A DNA stretch of 64,000 nucleotides from Lewinellaceae bacterium (GTDB lineage: Bacteria; Bacteroidota; Bacteroidia; Chitinophagales; Saprospiraceae): assembly GCA_020636325.1 (NCBI GenBank), contig JACJYC010000004.1, positions 248,001 to 312,000 of the forward strand, given 5' to 3'. The notes under the pieces are model-generated. The model had not been told where the DNA came from, made no database searches, and saw only the letters and a list, made by a program, of their open reading frames with translations. The position numbers were made by a program, and so were the translations under genes. This document shows positions 32,875 to 42,286 of this stretch, piece by piece (the first letter of the stretch is position 1; each line of letters starts with the position of its first letter).

Positions 32875-34182
32875 ATGAAAAAATCGTTGTTAAACTTTTT
32901 TAAACGCATTGAGCCGGATAAAAAGAAGTCTCCTTTCCTGCATACGGCCTATGATGCGTTTTTTACATTCGCCTTCACACCCAACACCACCACAAAAGGC
33001 GGCGTCCATATCCGCGATGGCATGGACCTCAAGCGCCTGATGGTACAGGTTGTGCTCGCCCTCCAGTTGTGTTACCTCTACGGCACCTACAACATCGGCC
33101 AGCAGCACTTCGAAGCATTGGGTATGTACGGCGGCTTTTTTGAGGGATTTCACCTCAAATTGTTCCACGGCCTGATCAAGATCCTGCCGATCTTCATCGT
33201 CACCAACGTTGTCGGCCTGGGGATCGAGTTCTGGTATTCCGCCAAAAGAGGGCACGCCGTTGAGGAAGGATTCCTCGTATCGGGCGCCCTTATCCCGCTG
33301 ATCATGCCGCCGGATATCCCGCTGTGGATGCTGGGGCTTTCGGTGGCTTTCGCCGTTATTCTGGGCAAAGAAGCCTTCGGCGGTACGGGCATGAATATCT
33401 GGAACGTAGCCCTGCTGTCCAGGGTGTTCATTTTCTTCGCCTATCCGACCTTTATCTCCGGCGACGAAGTCTGGGTTTCCGACATCCACAAGATCAAGGA
33501 CATCGGCTACCAGTCGGTCCAATACGGCTGGGCGCACCACTTCTTCGACTGGATCTTCAGCGGTTTCGGGTGGAGTACATTCGGCAGCGGAGCCCAGCCC
33601 GTAATCGACGGATATACCGGCGCCACACCGCTGGCCCTGGCCGCCAAAGGAGGATGGGACAACGTGCTCAACGTCTATTCCACGCACCAGATGTGGTGGG
33701 GCGATATCCCCGGCTCCATCGGCGAAACCTCCAAACCGCTGATCATCCTCGGCGCGCTGTACCTGGTTTTCACCAAGATCGCCGACTGGCGGATCATGGT
33801 CTCCATGGTACTGGGGTGCACCTTCATGGGGCTGATCATGAACGGCATGGCGCCCGACCAGATCACCGCCGATACGGAGAATATCTTCAAATTCATGGCA
33901 GTGCCCTGGTACTACCATTTCTATATGGGGAGTTTCCTGTTTGCAATGGCCTTCATGGCAACCGATCCGGTAACCGCGGCTTCGACCCGGCCCGGGAAAT
34001 GGGTATACGGATTCCTCATCGGCGCTGTCGGCCTGATCATTCGTGTGTGGAACCCCGCTTATCCGGAAGGATGGATGCTGGCGATCCTTTTCATGAACAC
34101 CTTCAGCGCATTGATCGATAATGTGGTGCTGAACGCCAACATGAAACGCCGTCAGAAACGGACCGCAGCCGTCTCGTCCTGA
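32875..34182 (+). CDS. nqrB: Na+-NQR subunit B
   Basis: This 435-residue membrane subunit has about ten hydrophobic helices. The covalent FMN site is the Thr in DGYTGATPLALA (about residue 248). It also carries the family N-terminal THDAFFTFAFTPNTTTKGG-like region (here AYDAFFTFAFTPNTTTKGG) and GGTGMNIWN. NqrB forms part of the sodium channel and passes electrons to riboflavin and quinone. It lies 37 bases after nqrA. Confidence 0.97.
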   Translation: MKKSLLNFFKRIEPDKKKSPFLHTAYDAFFTFAFTPNTTTKGGVHIRDGMDLKRLMVQVVLALQLCYLYGTYNIGQQHFEALGMYGGFFEGFHLKLFHGLIKILPIFIVTNVVGLGIEFWYSAKRGHAVEEGFLVSGALIPLIMPPDIPLWMLGLSVAFAVILGKEAFGGTGMNIWNVALLSRVFIFFAYPTFISGDEVWVSDIHKIKDIGYQSVQYGWAHHFFDWIFSGFGWSTFGSGAQPVIDGYTGATPLALAAKGGWDNVLNVYSTHQMWWGDIPGSIGETSKPLIILGALYLVFTKIADWRIMVSMVLGCTFMGLIMNGMAPDQITADTENIFKFMAVPWYYHFYMGSFLFAMAFMATDPVTAASTRPGKWVYGFLIGAVGLIIRVWNPAYPEGWMLAILFMNTFSALIDNVVLNANMKRRQKRTAAVSS

Positions 34183-34208
34183 TTATTCAATGATAAAAAA
34201 CAAATGCT

Positions 34209-34928
34209 GTGAGTACCAGATACGTCATTACATTTATCATTATTCTGACCAGCGTTGTGGCTGTCGCCCTGACCGGCTTCAGGCAAGTCACCAAAAACAA
34301 GGCCGACCTGAACGAGGAAATCTTCAACAAGCGGTCTATCCTCCAGGCTGTTGAGGCGGAATTTCCCGAAGGGACCAAAGTCGGCGGTTTTACCGAGGAT
34401 CAGATCCTGGAAATCTTCGACAAACAGGTCGAACAAGTGGTGCTGAATATGGCCGGCGAAGTACAGACCGGCAAAAAAGCCGAAGATGTCGACCTGGCCA
34501 CGGAAAAGAAAAAACCGGAGGGCGACCGCCTGCTGCCCTTGTATATCTTCAACCAGGACGGGAAGAAATACTATATCCTTTCCGTTCGCGGCCGGGGCTT
34601 GTGGGATGAGATCTGGGGCAATATAGCCCTGGCCAGCGACCTGAACACGGTTGTCGGCGCTACATTCGACCACAAGGGCGAAACGCCGGGCCTCGGCGCC
34701 GAGATCAAGGATAATCCGGCTTTTGCGGCCCAATTTGAAGGAAAACAAATCTACCAGGACGGTAAACTTGTTTCCATTAAAGTCCGGAAGGGCGGCGCTC
34801 AGGATGAGCAACACGAGGTGGATGCCATCACGGGCGCTACCATTACCTCCGAGGGCGTTACCGAGATGCTGAAAAAAGGGATCAAATTCTATGAACCCTA
34901 CTTCAACAGCATCCGCAGCAAGCAATAA
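34209..34928 (+). CDS. nqrC: Na+-NQR subunit C, covalent-FMN protein
   Basis: This 239-residue protein has one N-terminal membrane helix (YVITFIIILTSVVAVALTG) and a periplasmic FMN-binding domain. The flavinylation motif is DAITGATITSEG near residue 205-215, where the second Thr of S/TGAT takes FMN through ApbE. The start is GTG at 34209, the only in-frame choice before the helix. It lies 26 bases after nqrB. Confidence 0.96.
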   Translation: MSTRYVITFIIILTSVVAVALTGFRQVTKNKADLNEEIFNKRSILQAVEAEFPEGTKVGGFTEDQILEIFDKQVEQVVLNMAGEVQTGKKAEDVDLATEKKKPEGDRLLPLYIFNQDGKKYYILSVRGRGLWDEIWGNIALASDLNTVVGATFDHKGETPGLGAEIKDNPAFAAQFEGKQIYQDGKLVSIKVRKGGAQDEQHEVDAITGATITSEGVTEMLKKGIKFYEPYFNSIRSKQ

Positions 34929-34958
34929 TTCTTCTGAGGACATTTAAATCGTAAGATA

Positions 34959-35678
34959 ATGGCTGAAACGGCAGTAAAAGAAAAAGAAGTCAAAACCGCG
35001 GAACCGTTCTTTGGTAAAAAAGAACGCAAACTCCTGACGGACCCGCTGAATGATAACAACCCGATCACGGTACAGATCCTTGGGGTTTGTTCGGCGCTTG
35101 CGGTGACCTCCCAGGTCTATCCGGCTTTCGTGATGGCCATCGCTGTTACCTTGGTAACGGGTTTCTCCAACCTGTTTACCTCTATGCTTCGGAGTTATAT
35201 CCCGTCGCAGGTGAGGATGATCGCCCAATTGGTGATCATTGCCTTTCTGGTAAGTATGGTCGAACTGGCGCTTAAAGCCTACAATTTCCCGATCTACAAG
35301 CAGTTGACCGTATATATCGGCCTGATCATTACCAACTGCATCGTGATGGGCCGCCTGGAAGCGTTTGCCATGGCCAACAAACCGTGGCGGTCGTTCCTCG
35401 ACGGGATCGGCAACGGACTCGGTTACGGCGCCGTCCTGATCATTGTGGCGCTCATCCGCGAACTCTTCGGTAAAGGCAGCCTTTTTGCAGGCAGCGCCGT
35501 TGAAATGAAGATCATCGGCCCTTCGGCAGATTATTTCATCAATACCACGGAAAGCACCCTGTTCGGTTGGTACTCCAACAATAACCTGATGGTTGTGCCG
35601 TCGGCAGCCATGTTTGTCATCGGTATCCTGATCTGGATCCAGCGCAGCCGCAACAAGAAGCTGGTCGATATTTCCTGA
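34959..35678 (+). CDS. nqrD: Na+-NQR subunit D
   Basis: This 239-residue membrane protein has six helices and the family segment QILGVCSALAVTSQ, with the conserved Cys, and LTVYIGLIITNCIVMGRLEAF with the second Cys. NqrD and NqrE together hold the membrane iron centre with these cysteines. The first roughly 35 residues (charged, KEKEVKTAEPFFGKKERK) precede the first helix. Confidence 0.96.
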   Translation: MAETAVKEKEVKTAEPFFGKKERKLLTDPLNDNNPITVQILGVCSALAVTSQVYPAFVMAIAVTLVTGFSNLFTSMLRSYIPSQVRMIAQLVIIAFLVSMVELALKAYNFPIYKQLTVYIGLIITNCIVMGRLEAFAMANKPWRSFLDGIGNGLGYGAVLIIVALIRELFGKGSLFAGSAVEMKIIGPSADYFINTTESTLFGWYSNNNLMVVPSAAMFVIGILIWIQRSRNKKLVDIS

Positions 35679-35727
35679 TCCCGGACCTGCAGACTCAATT
35701 TACTGGCTACAGCTAAAAACAAATACA

Positions 35728-36339
35728 ATGGGCGAATTCATCAATACCTTTATAAAATCGGCCTTCATCGAGAACATGGTGCTCGCCTACTTCCTGGGCA
35801 TGTGTTCTTACCTCGCCGTATCCAAATCCGTTAAAACGGCATTCGGTCTGGGCCTGGCCGTGATCTTCGTGTTGGGCATTACCATGCCGATCAACTGGCT
35901 TATCAGCGAAAAACTGCTGAGCGAGAACGGGTTGTTCGGAATGGACCTGACCTTTCTGCGATTCATCCTTTTCATCGCGGTGATCGCATCCATGGTACAG
36001 CTCGTTGAAATGGTCGTGGAGAAATTTTCCCCTTCCCTGTACAACGCACTGGGGATCTTCCTGCCGCTGATCACCGTAAACTGCGCGATCCTCGGCGGCT
36101 CCCTGTTCATGGTGGCGCGGGAATACACCTTCAACCAATCCGTAGCCTTCGGCCTCGGCGGCGGCTTCGGCTGGTTCCTGGCCATTGTGGCCATTGCCGC
36201 CATCCGGGAAAAAATGCGGTACTCCAACGTTCCGGCGCCGCTTCGCGGCCTGGGCATGGCCTTTATCCTGACCGGCCTGATGGGCATCGCCTTCATGAGC
36301 CTCATGGGTATTGATCCGGGCGTATTTGCCGGCAAATAA
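35728..36339 (+). CDS. nqrE: Na+-NQR subunit E
   Basis: This 203-residue, six-helix membrane protein has conserved Cys in AYFLGMCSYLAVS and in PLITVNCAILGGSLF, matching NqrE, the pseudo-twofold partner of NqrD. It lies 49 bases after nqrD. Confidence 0.97.
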   Translation: MGEFINTFIKSAFIENMVLAYFLGMCSYLAVSKSVKTAFGLGLAVIFVLGITMPINWLISEKLLSENGLFGMDLTFLRFILFIAVIASMVQLVEMVVEKFSPSLYNALGIFLPLITVNCAILGGSLFMVAREYTFNQSVAFGLGGGFGWFLAIVAIAAIREKMRYSNVPAPLRGLGMAFILTGLMGIAFMSLMGIDPGVFAGK

Positions 36340-36409
36340 AATTCGAGTTGAAACGAACGGACCCATTTAAAGTCCAACGGCTCTTTCAGCCAATAAAATA
36401 TTTTCTGAG

Positions 36410-37711
36410 ATGATCATTGTTAACGCCGTTATTGTTTTCGTTGCCGTCATTCTGGCGCTGTCCATTATGCTGATCTACGCCCGGAAGCGCCTGGTTGCGC
36501 AGGGCGAAGTGAAGCTGGTCATAAATGGAGATGAAAGCAATCCATTGTTGGTTAAGCCGGGCAGCTCCCTGCTTTCCGCCCTGGCCGATAAGAATATCTT
36601 CCTCTCCTCCGCTTGTGGCGGCGGCGGCACCTGCGCCATGTGCGAATGCCATGTCGACGAGGGCGGCGGCGACGTATTGCCGACCGAACTCAACCACCTG
36701 ACCCGCCGCGAGGTTGCCGAGCACAAACGCCTGGCCTGTCAGGTCAAGGTCCGCCAGGATATGAAGATCCGCGTTCCGGAAGAAGTGTTCGGCATCAAAA
36801 AATGGGAGTGCGAGGTCATTTCCAACTACAACGTGGCCAGCTTCATCAAAGAATTCGTGGTGAAGCTCCCTCCGGGCGAATCCCTCGAATTCCAGTCGGG
36901 CGGATACATCCAGATCGACGTACCGGAGATCACCGTTGACTTCAAGGATTTCGATATCACGGCTCACCCCAATTACCACGATGACCCCAAGAAATTCCAG
37001 TCGGAATGGGATCACTGGAAGCTCTGGGACCTGAGAATGGTCAACCCGGAACCGCAATTCCGGGCCTACTCCATGGCCAACCACCCGGCTGAAGGGAACA
37101 TCATCAAGTTGAATATCCGTATCGCGACGCCGCCCTGGGATCGCAATAAGAACGCCTGGATGAGCGTCAACCCGGGGGTTTGCTCCAGCTACGTGTTCTC
37201 CCTCAAACCGGGCGACAAGTGCACGATTTCCGGGCCTTACGGAGAATTCTTCATCAAACCGACCAAAAAAGAAATGGTCTATATCGGCGGCGGCGCCGGG
37301 ATGGCCCCGCTCCGCTCGCACTTGTTCCACCTCTTCCAGACCGTGAAGGAACGCGACCGCAAAGTCTCCTTCTGGTACGGCGGCCGTACGCGCCGGGAAC
37401 TGTTCTATATCGATGAATTCCGCCAGATCGAGCGCGATTTCCCGAACTTCAAGTTCTTCGTAGCCCTGGATAATCCGCTGCCCGAAGACAACTGGAAGAT
37501 CAAGGAAAATATGGACGATCCAAACGGCGAAGGCTTCAAGGGGTTCATCATGCCGGTGTTGTACGAACAATACCTGAAGAACCATCCCGAGCCGGAAGAG
37601 ATCGAATACTACTTCTGCGGCCCGCCCGCGATGAACGCTTCCGTGCTGAAATCGCTGGACGAACTCGGCGTGCCGGAAGACAATATCTCATTTGACGATT
37701 TCGGCGGGTAA
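36410..37711 (+). CDS. nqrF: Na+-NQR subunit F, NADH-oxidising flavoprotein
   Basis: This 433-residue protein has one N-terminal membrane helix, then a [2Fe-2S] ferredoxin domain (SACGGGGTCAMCECHV at about 67-82 plus Cys in KRLACQ). An FAD domain follows (RAYSMANHP about 222-230), then an NADH domain (YIGGGAGMAPLRSH, then YFCGPPAMNASV near the end). It oxidises NADH and passes electrons to the NqrA-E core. It is the last gene of the six-gene operon; inverted repeats follow its stop. No apbE is next to the operon in this window. Confidence 0.97.
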   Translation: MIIVNAVIVFVAVILALSIMLIYARKRLVAQGEVKLVINGDESNPLLVKPGSSLLSALADKNIFLSSACGGGGTCAMCECHVDEGGGDVLPTELNHLTRREVAEHKRLACQVKVRQDMKIRVPEEVFGIKKWECEVISNYNVASFIKEFVVKLPPGESLEFQSGGYIQIDVPEITVDFKDFDITAHPNYHDDPKKFQSEWDHWKLWDLRMVNPEPQFRAYSMANHPAEGNIIKLNIRIATPPWDRNKNAWMSVNPGVCSSYVFSLKPGDKCTISGPYGEFFIKPTKKEMVYIGGGAGMAPLRSHLFHLFQTVKERDRKVSFWYGGRTRRELFYIDEFRQIERDFPNFKFFVALDNPLPEDNWKIKENMDDPNGEGFKGFIMPVLYEQYLKNHPEPEEIEYYFCGPPAMNASVLKSLDELGVPEDNISFDDFGG

Positions 37712-37737
37712 CATACCCGGATGCCGGATTAAGAAGC

Positions 37738-37777
37738 GTCATCCCGAATTTCGGCTTAGCCCGGGGTTCGGGATGAC
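37738..37777. repeat. 11-bp inverted repeat GTCATCCCGAA / TTCGGGATGAC
   Basis: The perfect arms at 37738-37748 and 37767-37777 enclose 18 bases. They start 27 bases after the nqrF stop. The sequence looks like a dispersed intergenic palindrome, not a classic T-tailed terminator, and may act as a 3' end structure. Confidence 0.75.
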
Positions 37778-37836
37778 TCGTAAATGATGGGTTTTAATCT
37801 CACTACCGGACACTTTTTTACGTGAAGCGGATTGAA

Positions 37837-37878
37837 AAGCCCAGAGGCCTGCCTGCCGCAGGCAGGCTTATAGGGCTT
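37837..37878. terminator. two-stem hairpin after nqrF
   Basis: The inner stem is GCCTGCCTG (37847-37855) with CAGGCAGGC (37859-37867). The outer stem is AAGCCC (37837-37842) with GGGCTT (37873-37878). It is very stable but lacks a T-run, so termination is possible and not certain. Confidence 0.5.
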
Positions 37879-37934
37879 AATAATCCGGCCCGTTGCAGGA
37901 TGATTTCCACTTGAATATTATATTAATCCGAAGT

Positions 37935-37950
37935 ACGAACATTTGTTCGT
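37935..37950. promoter_or_regulatory. 16-bp palindrome over the pdxJ -33 element (operator candidate)
   Basis: ACGAACA-TT-TGTTCGT is a perfect palindrome with 7-bp arms. It covers TTTG at 37942-37945, which sits 20 bases before CAACTTTG at 37966, so a bound dimeric repressor could block the promoter. The regulator is unknown and none is adjacent. Confidence 0.5.
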
Positions 37951-37973
37951 TTCCATAATTTTCCCCAACTTTG
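37942..37973 (+). promoter_or_regulatory. pdxJ promoter, TTTG-N20-CAACTTTG
   Basis: A -33-like TTTG (37942-37945) and a -7-like CAACTTTG (37966-37973, one mismatch from TAnnTTTG) are spaced by 20 bases. This is the only promoter in the window with a full -33 match. The ATG follows 21 bases after the -7 element. Confidence 0.5.
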
Positions 37974-37993
37974 CACATTGAAAACGCCCGCAC

Positions 37994-38710
37994 ATGACCC
38001 GATTGAGTGTGAACATCAACAAGGTTGCCCTGATCCGGAATTCCAGGGGCGGAAACCTGCCTGACCTCGTTCAGATAGCCAAAGACTGCGAAACTTTCGG
38101 CGCACAGGGGATTACGGTCCATCCCAGGCCCGACCAGCGCCATATCCGATACGATGATATTCCCGCCCTCAAAGCGGTAGTCGCCACAGAATTCAACATA
38201 GAAGGCAACCCGACCGAAGACTTCATGCAACTGGTGCTGGCCAATCCGCCGCATCAATGTACGCTGGTGCCTGACCCGCCAGGTGCATTGACCTCCAATC
38301 AGGGTTGGGATACCCGAAAGGAGGCCGGATTCCTCAAAGACATAACGGCAAGGCTTCAGGCTGCGGGCATCCGCGTATCCATTTTTGTGAATGCGGACGA
38401 AGCGGCCGTTGAAGGCGCAAAAAGCGTCGGCGCTGACCGGGTCGAACTGTACACCGGTGATTTTGCCCGCCAATTCGAAAATGACCCGCAAAAAGCGGTA
38501 GAAGCCCATGCGCGTTGCGGCAGCCTGGCGGCCCGGATCGGTATCGGCGTCAATGCCGGACACGATCTGAACCTGGACAATCTGCAATTCTACAGGCATC
38601 ACGTTGAAGGCTTGCTCGAAGTTTCGATCGGGCACGCGCTCATCAGTGATGCATTGTATTTCGGTTTGCAAAACACGATACAGATGTACCTCAGAAAACT
38701 GGTATCCTGA
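37994..38710 (+). CDS. pdxJ: pyridoxine 5'-phosphate synthase
   Basis: This 238-residue TIM-barrel enzyme joins 1-deoxyxylulose 5-phosphate and 3-amino-2-oxopropyl phosphate to make pyridoxine phosphate. Family motifs: LSVNINKVALIRNSRGG at the N-terminus, GITVHPRPDQRHI, EFNIEGNPTEDF, and GVNAGHDLNLDNL near the C-terminus, with the SIGHALISDAL phosphate-binding end. It lies alone between the nqr operon and the SusC gene, with a palindrome over its promoter. Confidence 0.97.
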   Translation: MTRLSVNINKVALIRNSRGGNLPDLVQIAKDCETFGAQGITVHPRPDQRHIRYDDIPALKAVVATEFNIEGNPTEDFMQLVLANPPHQCTLVPDPPGALTSNQGWDTRKEAGFLKDITARLQAAGIRVSIFVNADEAAVEGAKSVGADRVELYTGDFARQFENDPQKAVEAHARCGSLAARIGIGVNAGHDLNLDNLQFYRHHVEGLLEVSIGHALISDALYFGLQNTIQMYLRKLVS

Positions 38711-39123
38711 AAATTTTGATTTTTTTGATTTTGTTGTAAATTATTGAATGTCAAGTATTTAAAAAAATGTTTTGATAAAGGCAGCATTTCGGGCAGGCAA
38801 ATCGTATTAGTTAATGGTAAAAAAGTCCATAACTTTGAGCGAAATTTCGCCTTATTCCTGAAAAACGCCACATGATTCCTACTATCAAAGCAAAATGTCC
38901 AGAAAGCGGCACCTGACCCCGATCTGATAATCCCAAGAACGAAAAAACTCGAATTGTTGAAAACCATTTTATGGGTCGCACAATCTGTTGATGCTTTTTT
39001 TGGCGTAAAATGCGATTTGTCATTCAAAATCAAGCGGGTTATCTGACTGCCCGTAGTCCCAAAAACAAAGACAAATTTATCCTGAGATAAATCGCAATTA
39101 TTTATTCATCAAAACAAACTAGT
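38711..39123. other. AT-rich gap and long leader before the second SusC gene
   Basis: No gene is visible in these 413 bases. A -7 element at 38830 would give the SusC mRNA a leader of about 280 bases. The leader has no recognised riboswitch motif. Confidence 0.45.
38830..38837 (+). promoter_or_regulatory. -7 element, TAACTTTG, for the second SusC gene
   Basis: This exact TAnnTTTG match is the only good one in the 413-base gap. It is 286 bases upstream of the SusC ATG. Confidence 0.5.
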
Positions 39124-42100
39124 ATGAAACGACTTTTCCTAGCCTTTGCGCTAGTGGTCGGCGCCTTCGGCGTTGCTATGGCGCAGAAATCGGTGACAGG
39201 TGTCATTACCGACCAGTCTGGAGAGCCGCTCATCGGCGCCAGTATTCTGGTAAAAGGTACCACCACAGGTACTGTCACTGATATTGACGGCACGTACAAC
39301 GTTACGGTCCCCGCAGGTGCTACTACCTTGGTAGTCAGCTACACTGGCTTTGAAACCACAGAGGTTGAAGTTGGAACCCAGACGGTTCTCAACCTGACCC
39401 TCAGCGAAGGGATCACCTTGACGGAAGCGGTCGTAACGTCCTTAGGGATCACCCGTGAAAAGAAATCACTGTCTTATGCCGTGCAGGAGGTCGACCAGAA
39501 AGACCTCAACATTTCCCGCAGCTCCGGCCTGATCAACGCACTCAGCGGTAAGGCTGCCGGTGTTCAGCTCGTCGGTTCGCCTTCAGCAGGTTTCCGCGAA
39601 GGCAGCATCCGGATCAGGGGTGTAAACGGCATCACAGGTTCAGATCCGCTTTATGTATTGGACGGAACGCCGGTGAGCGCATCCGCCGTCAACCTGGATA
39701 ACGTTGAATCGGTATCCGTTCTGAAAGGCCCTGCCGCTACCGCCCTCTACGGCAACCGCGCATCCGGCGGTGTGGTGGTGATCACCAGCAAGAAAGGCGC
39801 CAAAGGCAGTGGCCTGGGGATTGATGTGAATTCCTCTTCGACGTTTGACAACGTCAACCTCCTGCCGGAATACCAGAATGAGTACGGCGGCGGTTATGAC
39901 CAGGAGTTCATCCAATTCTCCTACAACCCGGCCATCCACCCGGCCAGCTGGGCTGCTTTCGACGGTCAGAACATCATCGACTACTCAGCTGACGAAAGCT
40001 GGGGTCCCCGTCTTGACGGAACGCCGTACCGCCCGTACTACAGCTGGTACGAAGGCACCCCCGACTTCGGCAAGGAAGTACCGTTCGCTCCCCAACCGAA
40101 CAACGTGCGCGACTTCTTCGAAACAGGTATGAACCTGAACAACAACGTGGCGTTCTACGGCGGCGGTGATGATTATTCCTTCCGGATCAACTACAACAAC
40201 ATTACCCGCGAACTGGTACTGCCCAATACCCGCCAGGAGAAGAACTTCCTGTCGGTAAACGGCAACTTTGACCTGAGCAAGCTGATCACGGTTTCAGCCA
40301 ACGTCAACTACCAGCACACCTATCAGAAAGGCAATATCCTGGAAGGTTACGGCGCAGGTCTGACCGGCAGCTTCAACCAGTGGTTCCAGCGCCAGACGGT
40401 TATTGAAAAACTGCGGAACTACAAGAACGCAGACGGTTCTTTCAACTCCTGGAACATCAGCAGCCCGGAAGATACCCGCCCGCTGTACTGGGATAACCCG
40501 TATTACGATCTGTACGAAAATGCTCCTCACTACTACGAAAACCGCTTGTACGGTAACTTCGGCATTACGCTGAACCTGATGGAGCACCTGAAACTGCAAG
40601 GTTTCATTCGTACCGACCTGCTGGATTACCGGAACGACAGCCGCTTCACCGAAGGCGGTCTGGGTACGCCTTTCTATGCCACCGGCAAAGGCAACCGGAA
40701 CGAAATGAACTATGAAGCGCTTCTTTCCTACGACGGCGTTGCCGGCAAAGTGTCCTATGACTTCAACCTGGGCGCCAACATCCGTCGCAATAACAATGAA
40801 GCATACGCAGCATCTACGGTAGGTGGTCTGGCTATCCCGGGCTTCTACAACATCGGTAACTCAATCGACAAACCGAACGTTTCCGATCTGGTTTCGGAAA
40901 AAGAAGTACGCAGCGTTTACGGCCGCGGTTCTTTGGGGTATGACAACATGCTCTACCTGGAATTCTCGGTGCGCAATGACTGGTCTTCCGCACTGCCGCA
41001 GGATAACAACTCCTACCTCTACCCGATGATCGGTGCGTCCTTCGTGTTCTCCGAACTGATGAACAGCAAGGTCTTCTCCTTCGGTAAAGTTCGTTACTCC
41101 TTCGCTCAGGTGGGCAGCGATATCGATGCCTTCCAGATCAATACCGTGTACAGCGCTCCGTCCAACACGTTCTACGGAAGCCTTCCTGCAATGGCGGTGC
41201 CCAATACGCTCCGGAATGCTGAACTCAAGCCTGCTTTGACCTCTACGCATGAAGCCGGTTTGGAAATGAAATTCCTGAACAACCGCGTTGGTTTCGATTT
41301 CACCTACTACCGGGATGACAACCGCGACCAGATCCTGAACCTGACCGTGCCGCCGACCAGCGGTTTCGGAACGGCCATCATCAACGCCGGTAACATCAGC
41401 CGCCAGGGTGTGGAAGTTCAATTGACCGGTACGCCGATCAAAACCCGCGACTTCAACTGGGATATCACGCTGAACTGGGCGAAAAACGAATCCGTTGTGG
41501 AAGAACTGGCTGACGGTCTGGATACCCGCGTAATCGGCGGTTCCGGCTTCGAAGGCGGTCCTTTCTGGAGGGGCATTTCCGTTCACGCCCGCGTAGGTGA
41601 AGAATGGGGTACCGTTGTCGGCCGCGCTTATCGCCGCGACGCAAACGGCAATCGCCTGGTTGGCGAAAACGGCCTTTTCCTGTATGATGAAAACGTTGAA
41701 CTGGGCAGCATCCTTCCGGATTTCACCGGCGGTTTGATCAACCAGATCCGCTTCAAGAATTTCCGCTTGTCGGCTGCTATCGACTTCCAGAAAGGCGGTC
41801 AGTACTACTCGGTTACGCGGATGTTCAACGCTTATTCCGGCCTTGCAGCTGAAACGGTTGGCCTTAACGACCGCGGCGGCAACAAGCGCGACGATCCGGC
41901 TGACGGCGGCGGCGTACGCTCCGACGGTTTGCTGGCCAACGGCCAACCGAGCGACATCTACCTGTCGGCTGATACCTACTACAAGCAGTTCTTCGGCCTG
42001 GGTGAAGAATGGATGACCGATGCAACCTACCTGAAACTGCGCGAAGTAGCCATCGGCTATTCCTTCGATACGCAGAAGCTGGGCTTGAAGTTCATCAAGC

Positions 42101-42252
42101 GTCTGGACGTTTCGGTCGTCGGCCGCAACCTGGCCCTGATGTTCACGAAAGTTAAAGGGTTTGACCCGTCCGAAACGGAAAGATACTGGTATGAAGGCGG
42201 TCAGCTGCCTCAGACCCGCGCCTTTGGCTTCAACATCGGCCTTTCTTTCTAA
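39124..42252 (+). CDS. SusC/RagA-family TonB-dependent transporter
   Basis: This 1042-residue protein has, in order, a signal peptide (LFLAFALVVGAFGVAMA-Q), a CarboxypepD_reg-like domain (GVITDQSGEPLIGASILV, then TDIDGTYNVTVPAG), a plug domain (SIRIRGVNGITGSDPLYVLD, then ESVSVLKGPAATALYGNRAS), and a 22-strand-type barrel ending in FGFNIGLSF. It is a textbook SusC, more canonical than the copy at 9925. Cysteine-poor and rich in Asn/Gly loops. SusD follows 34 bases downstream. With no enzymes in the locus, the nutrient is not identifiable. Confidence 0.95.
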   Translation: MKRLFLAFALVVGAFGVAMAQKSVTGVITDQSGEPLIGASILVKGTTTGTVTDIDGTYNVTVPAGATTLVVSYTGFETTEVEVGTQTVLNLTLSEGITLTEAVVTSLGITREKKSLSYAVQEVDQKDLNISRSSGLINALSGKAAGVQLVGSPSAGFREGSIRIRGVNGITGSDPLYVLDGTPVSASAVNLDNVESVSVLKGPAATALYGNRASGGVVVITSKKGAKGSGLGIDVNSSSTFDNVNLLPEYQNEYGGGYDQEFIQFSYNPAIHPASWAAFDGQNIIDYSADESWGPRLDGTPYRPYYSWYEGTPDFGKEVPFAPQPNNVRDFFETGMNLNNNVAFYGGGDDYSFRINYNNITRELVLPNTRQEKNFLSVNGNFDLSKLITVSANVNYQHTYQKGNILEGYGAGLTGSFNQWFQRQTVIEKLRNYKNADGSFNSWNISSPEDTRPLYWDNPYYDLYENAPHYYENRLYGNFGITLNLMEHLKLQGFIRTDLLDYRNDSRFTEGGLGTPFYATGKGNRNEMNYEALLSYDGVAGKVSYDFNLGANIRRNNNEAYAASTVGGLAIPGFYNIGNSIDKPNVSDLVSEKEVRSVYGRGSLGYDNMLYLEFSVRNDWSSALPQDNNSYLYPMIGASFVFSELMNSKVFSFGKVRYSFAQVGSDIDAFQINTVYSAPSNTFYGSLPAMAVPNTLRNAELKPALTSTHEAGLEMKFLNNRVGFDFTYYRDDNRDQILNLTVPPTSGFGTAIINAGNISRQGVEVQLTGTPIKTRDFNWDITLNWAKNESVVEELADGLDTRVIGGSGFEGGPFWRGISVHARVGEEWGTVVGRAYRRDANGNRLVGENGLFLYDENVELGSILPDFTGGLINQIRFKNFRLSAAIDFQKGGQYYSVTRMFNAYSGLAAETVGLNDRGGNKRDDPADGGGVRSDGLLANGQPSDIYLSADTYYKQFFGLGEEWMTDATYLKLREVAIGYSFDTQKLGLKFIKRLDVSVVGRNLALMFTKVKGFDPSETERYWYEGGQLPQTRAFGFNIGLSF

Positions 42253-42286
42253 TGCAGGATTTGTTTGACCATAAAAAGCTAAAAAC

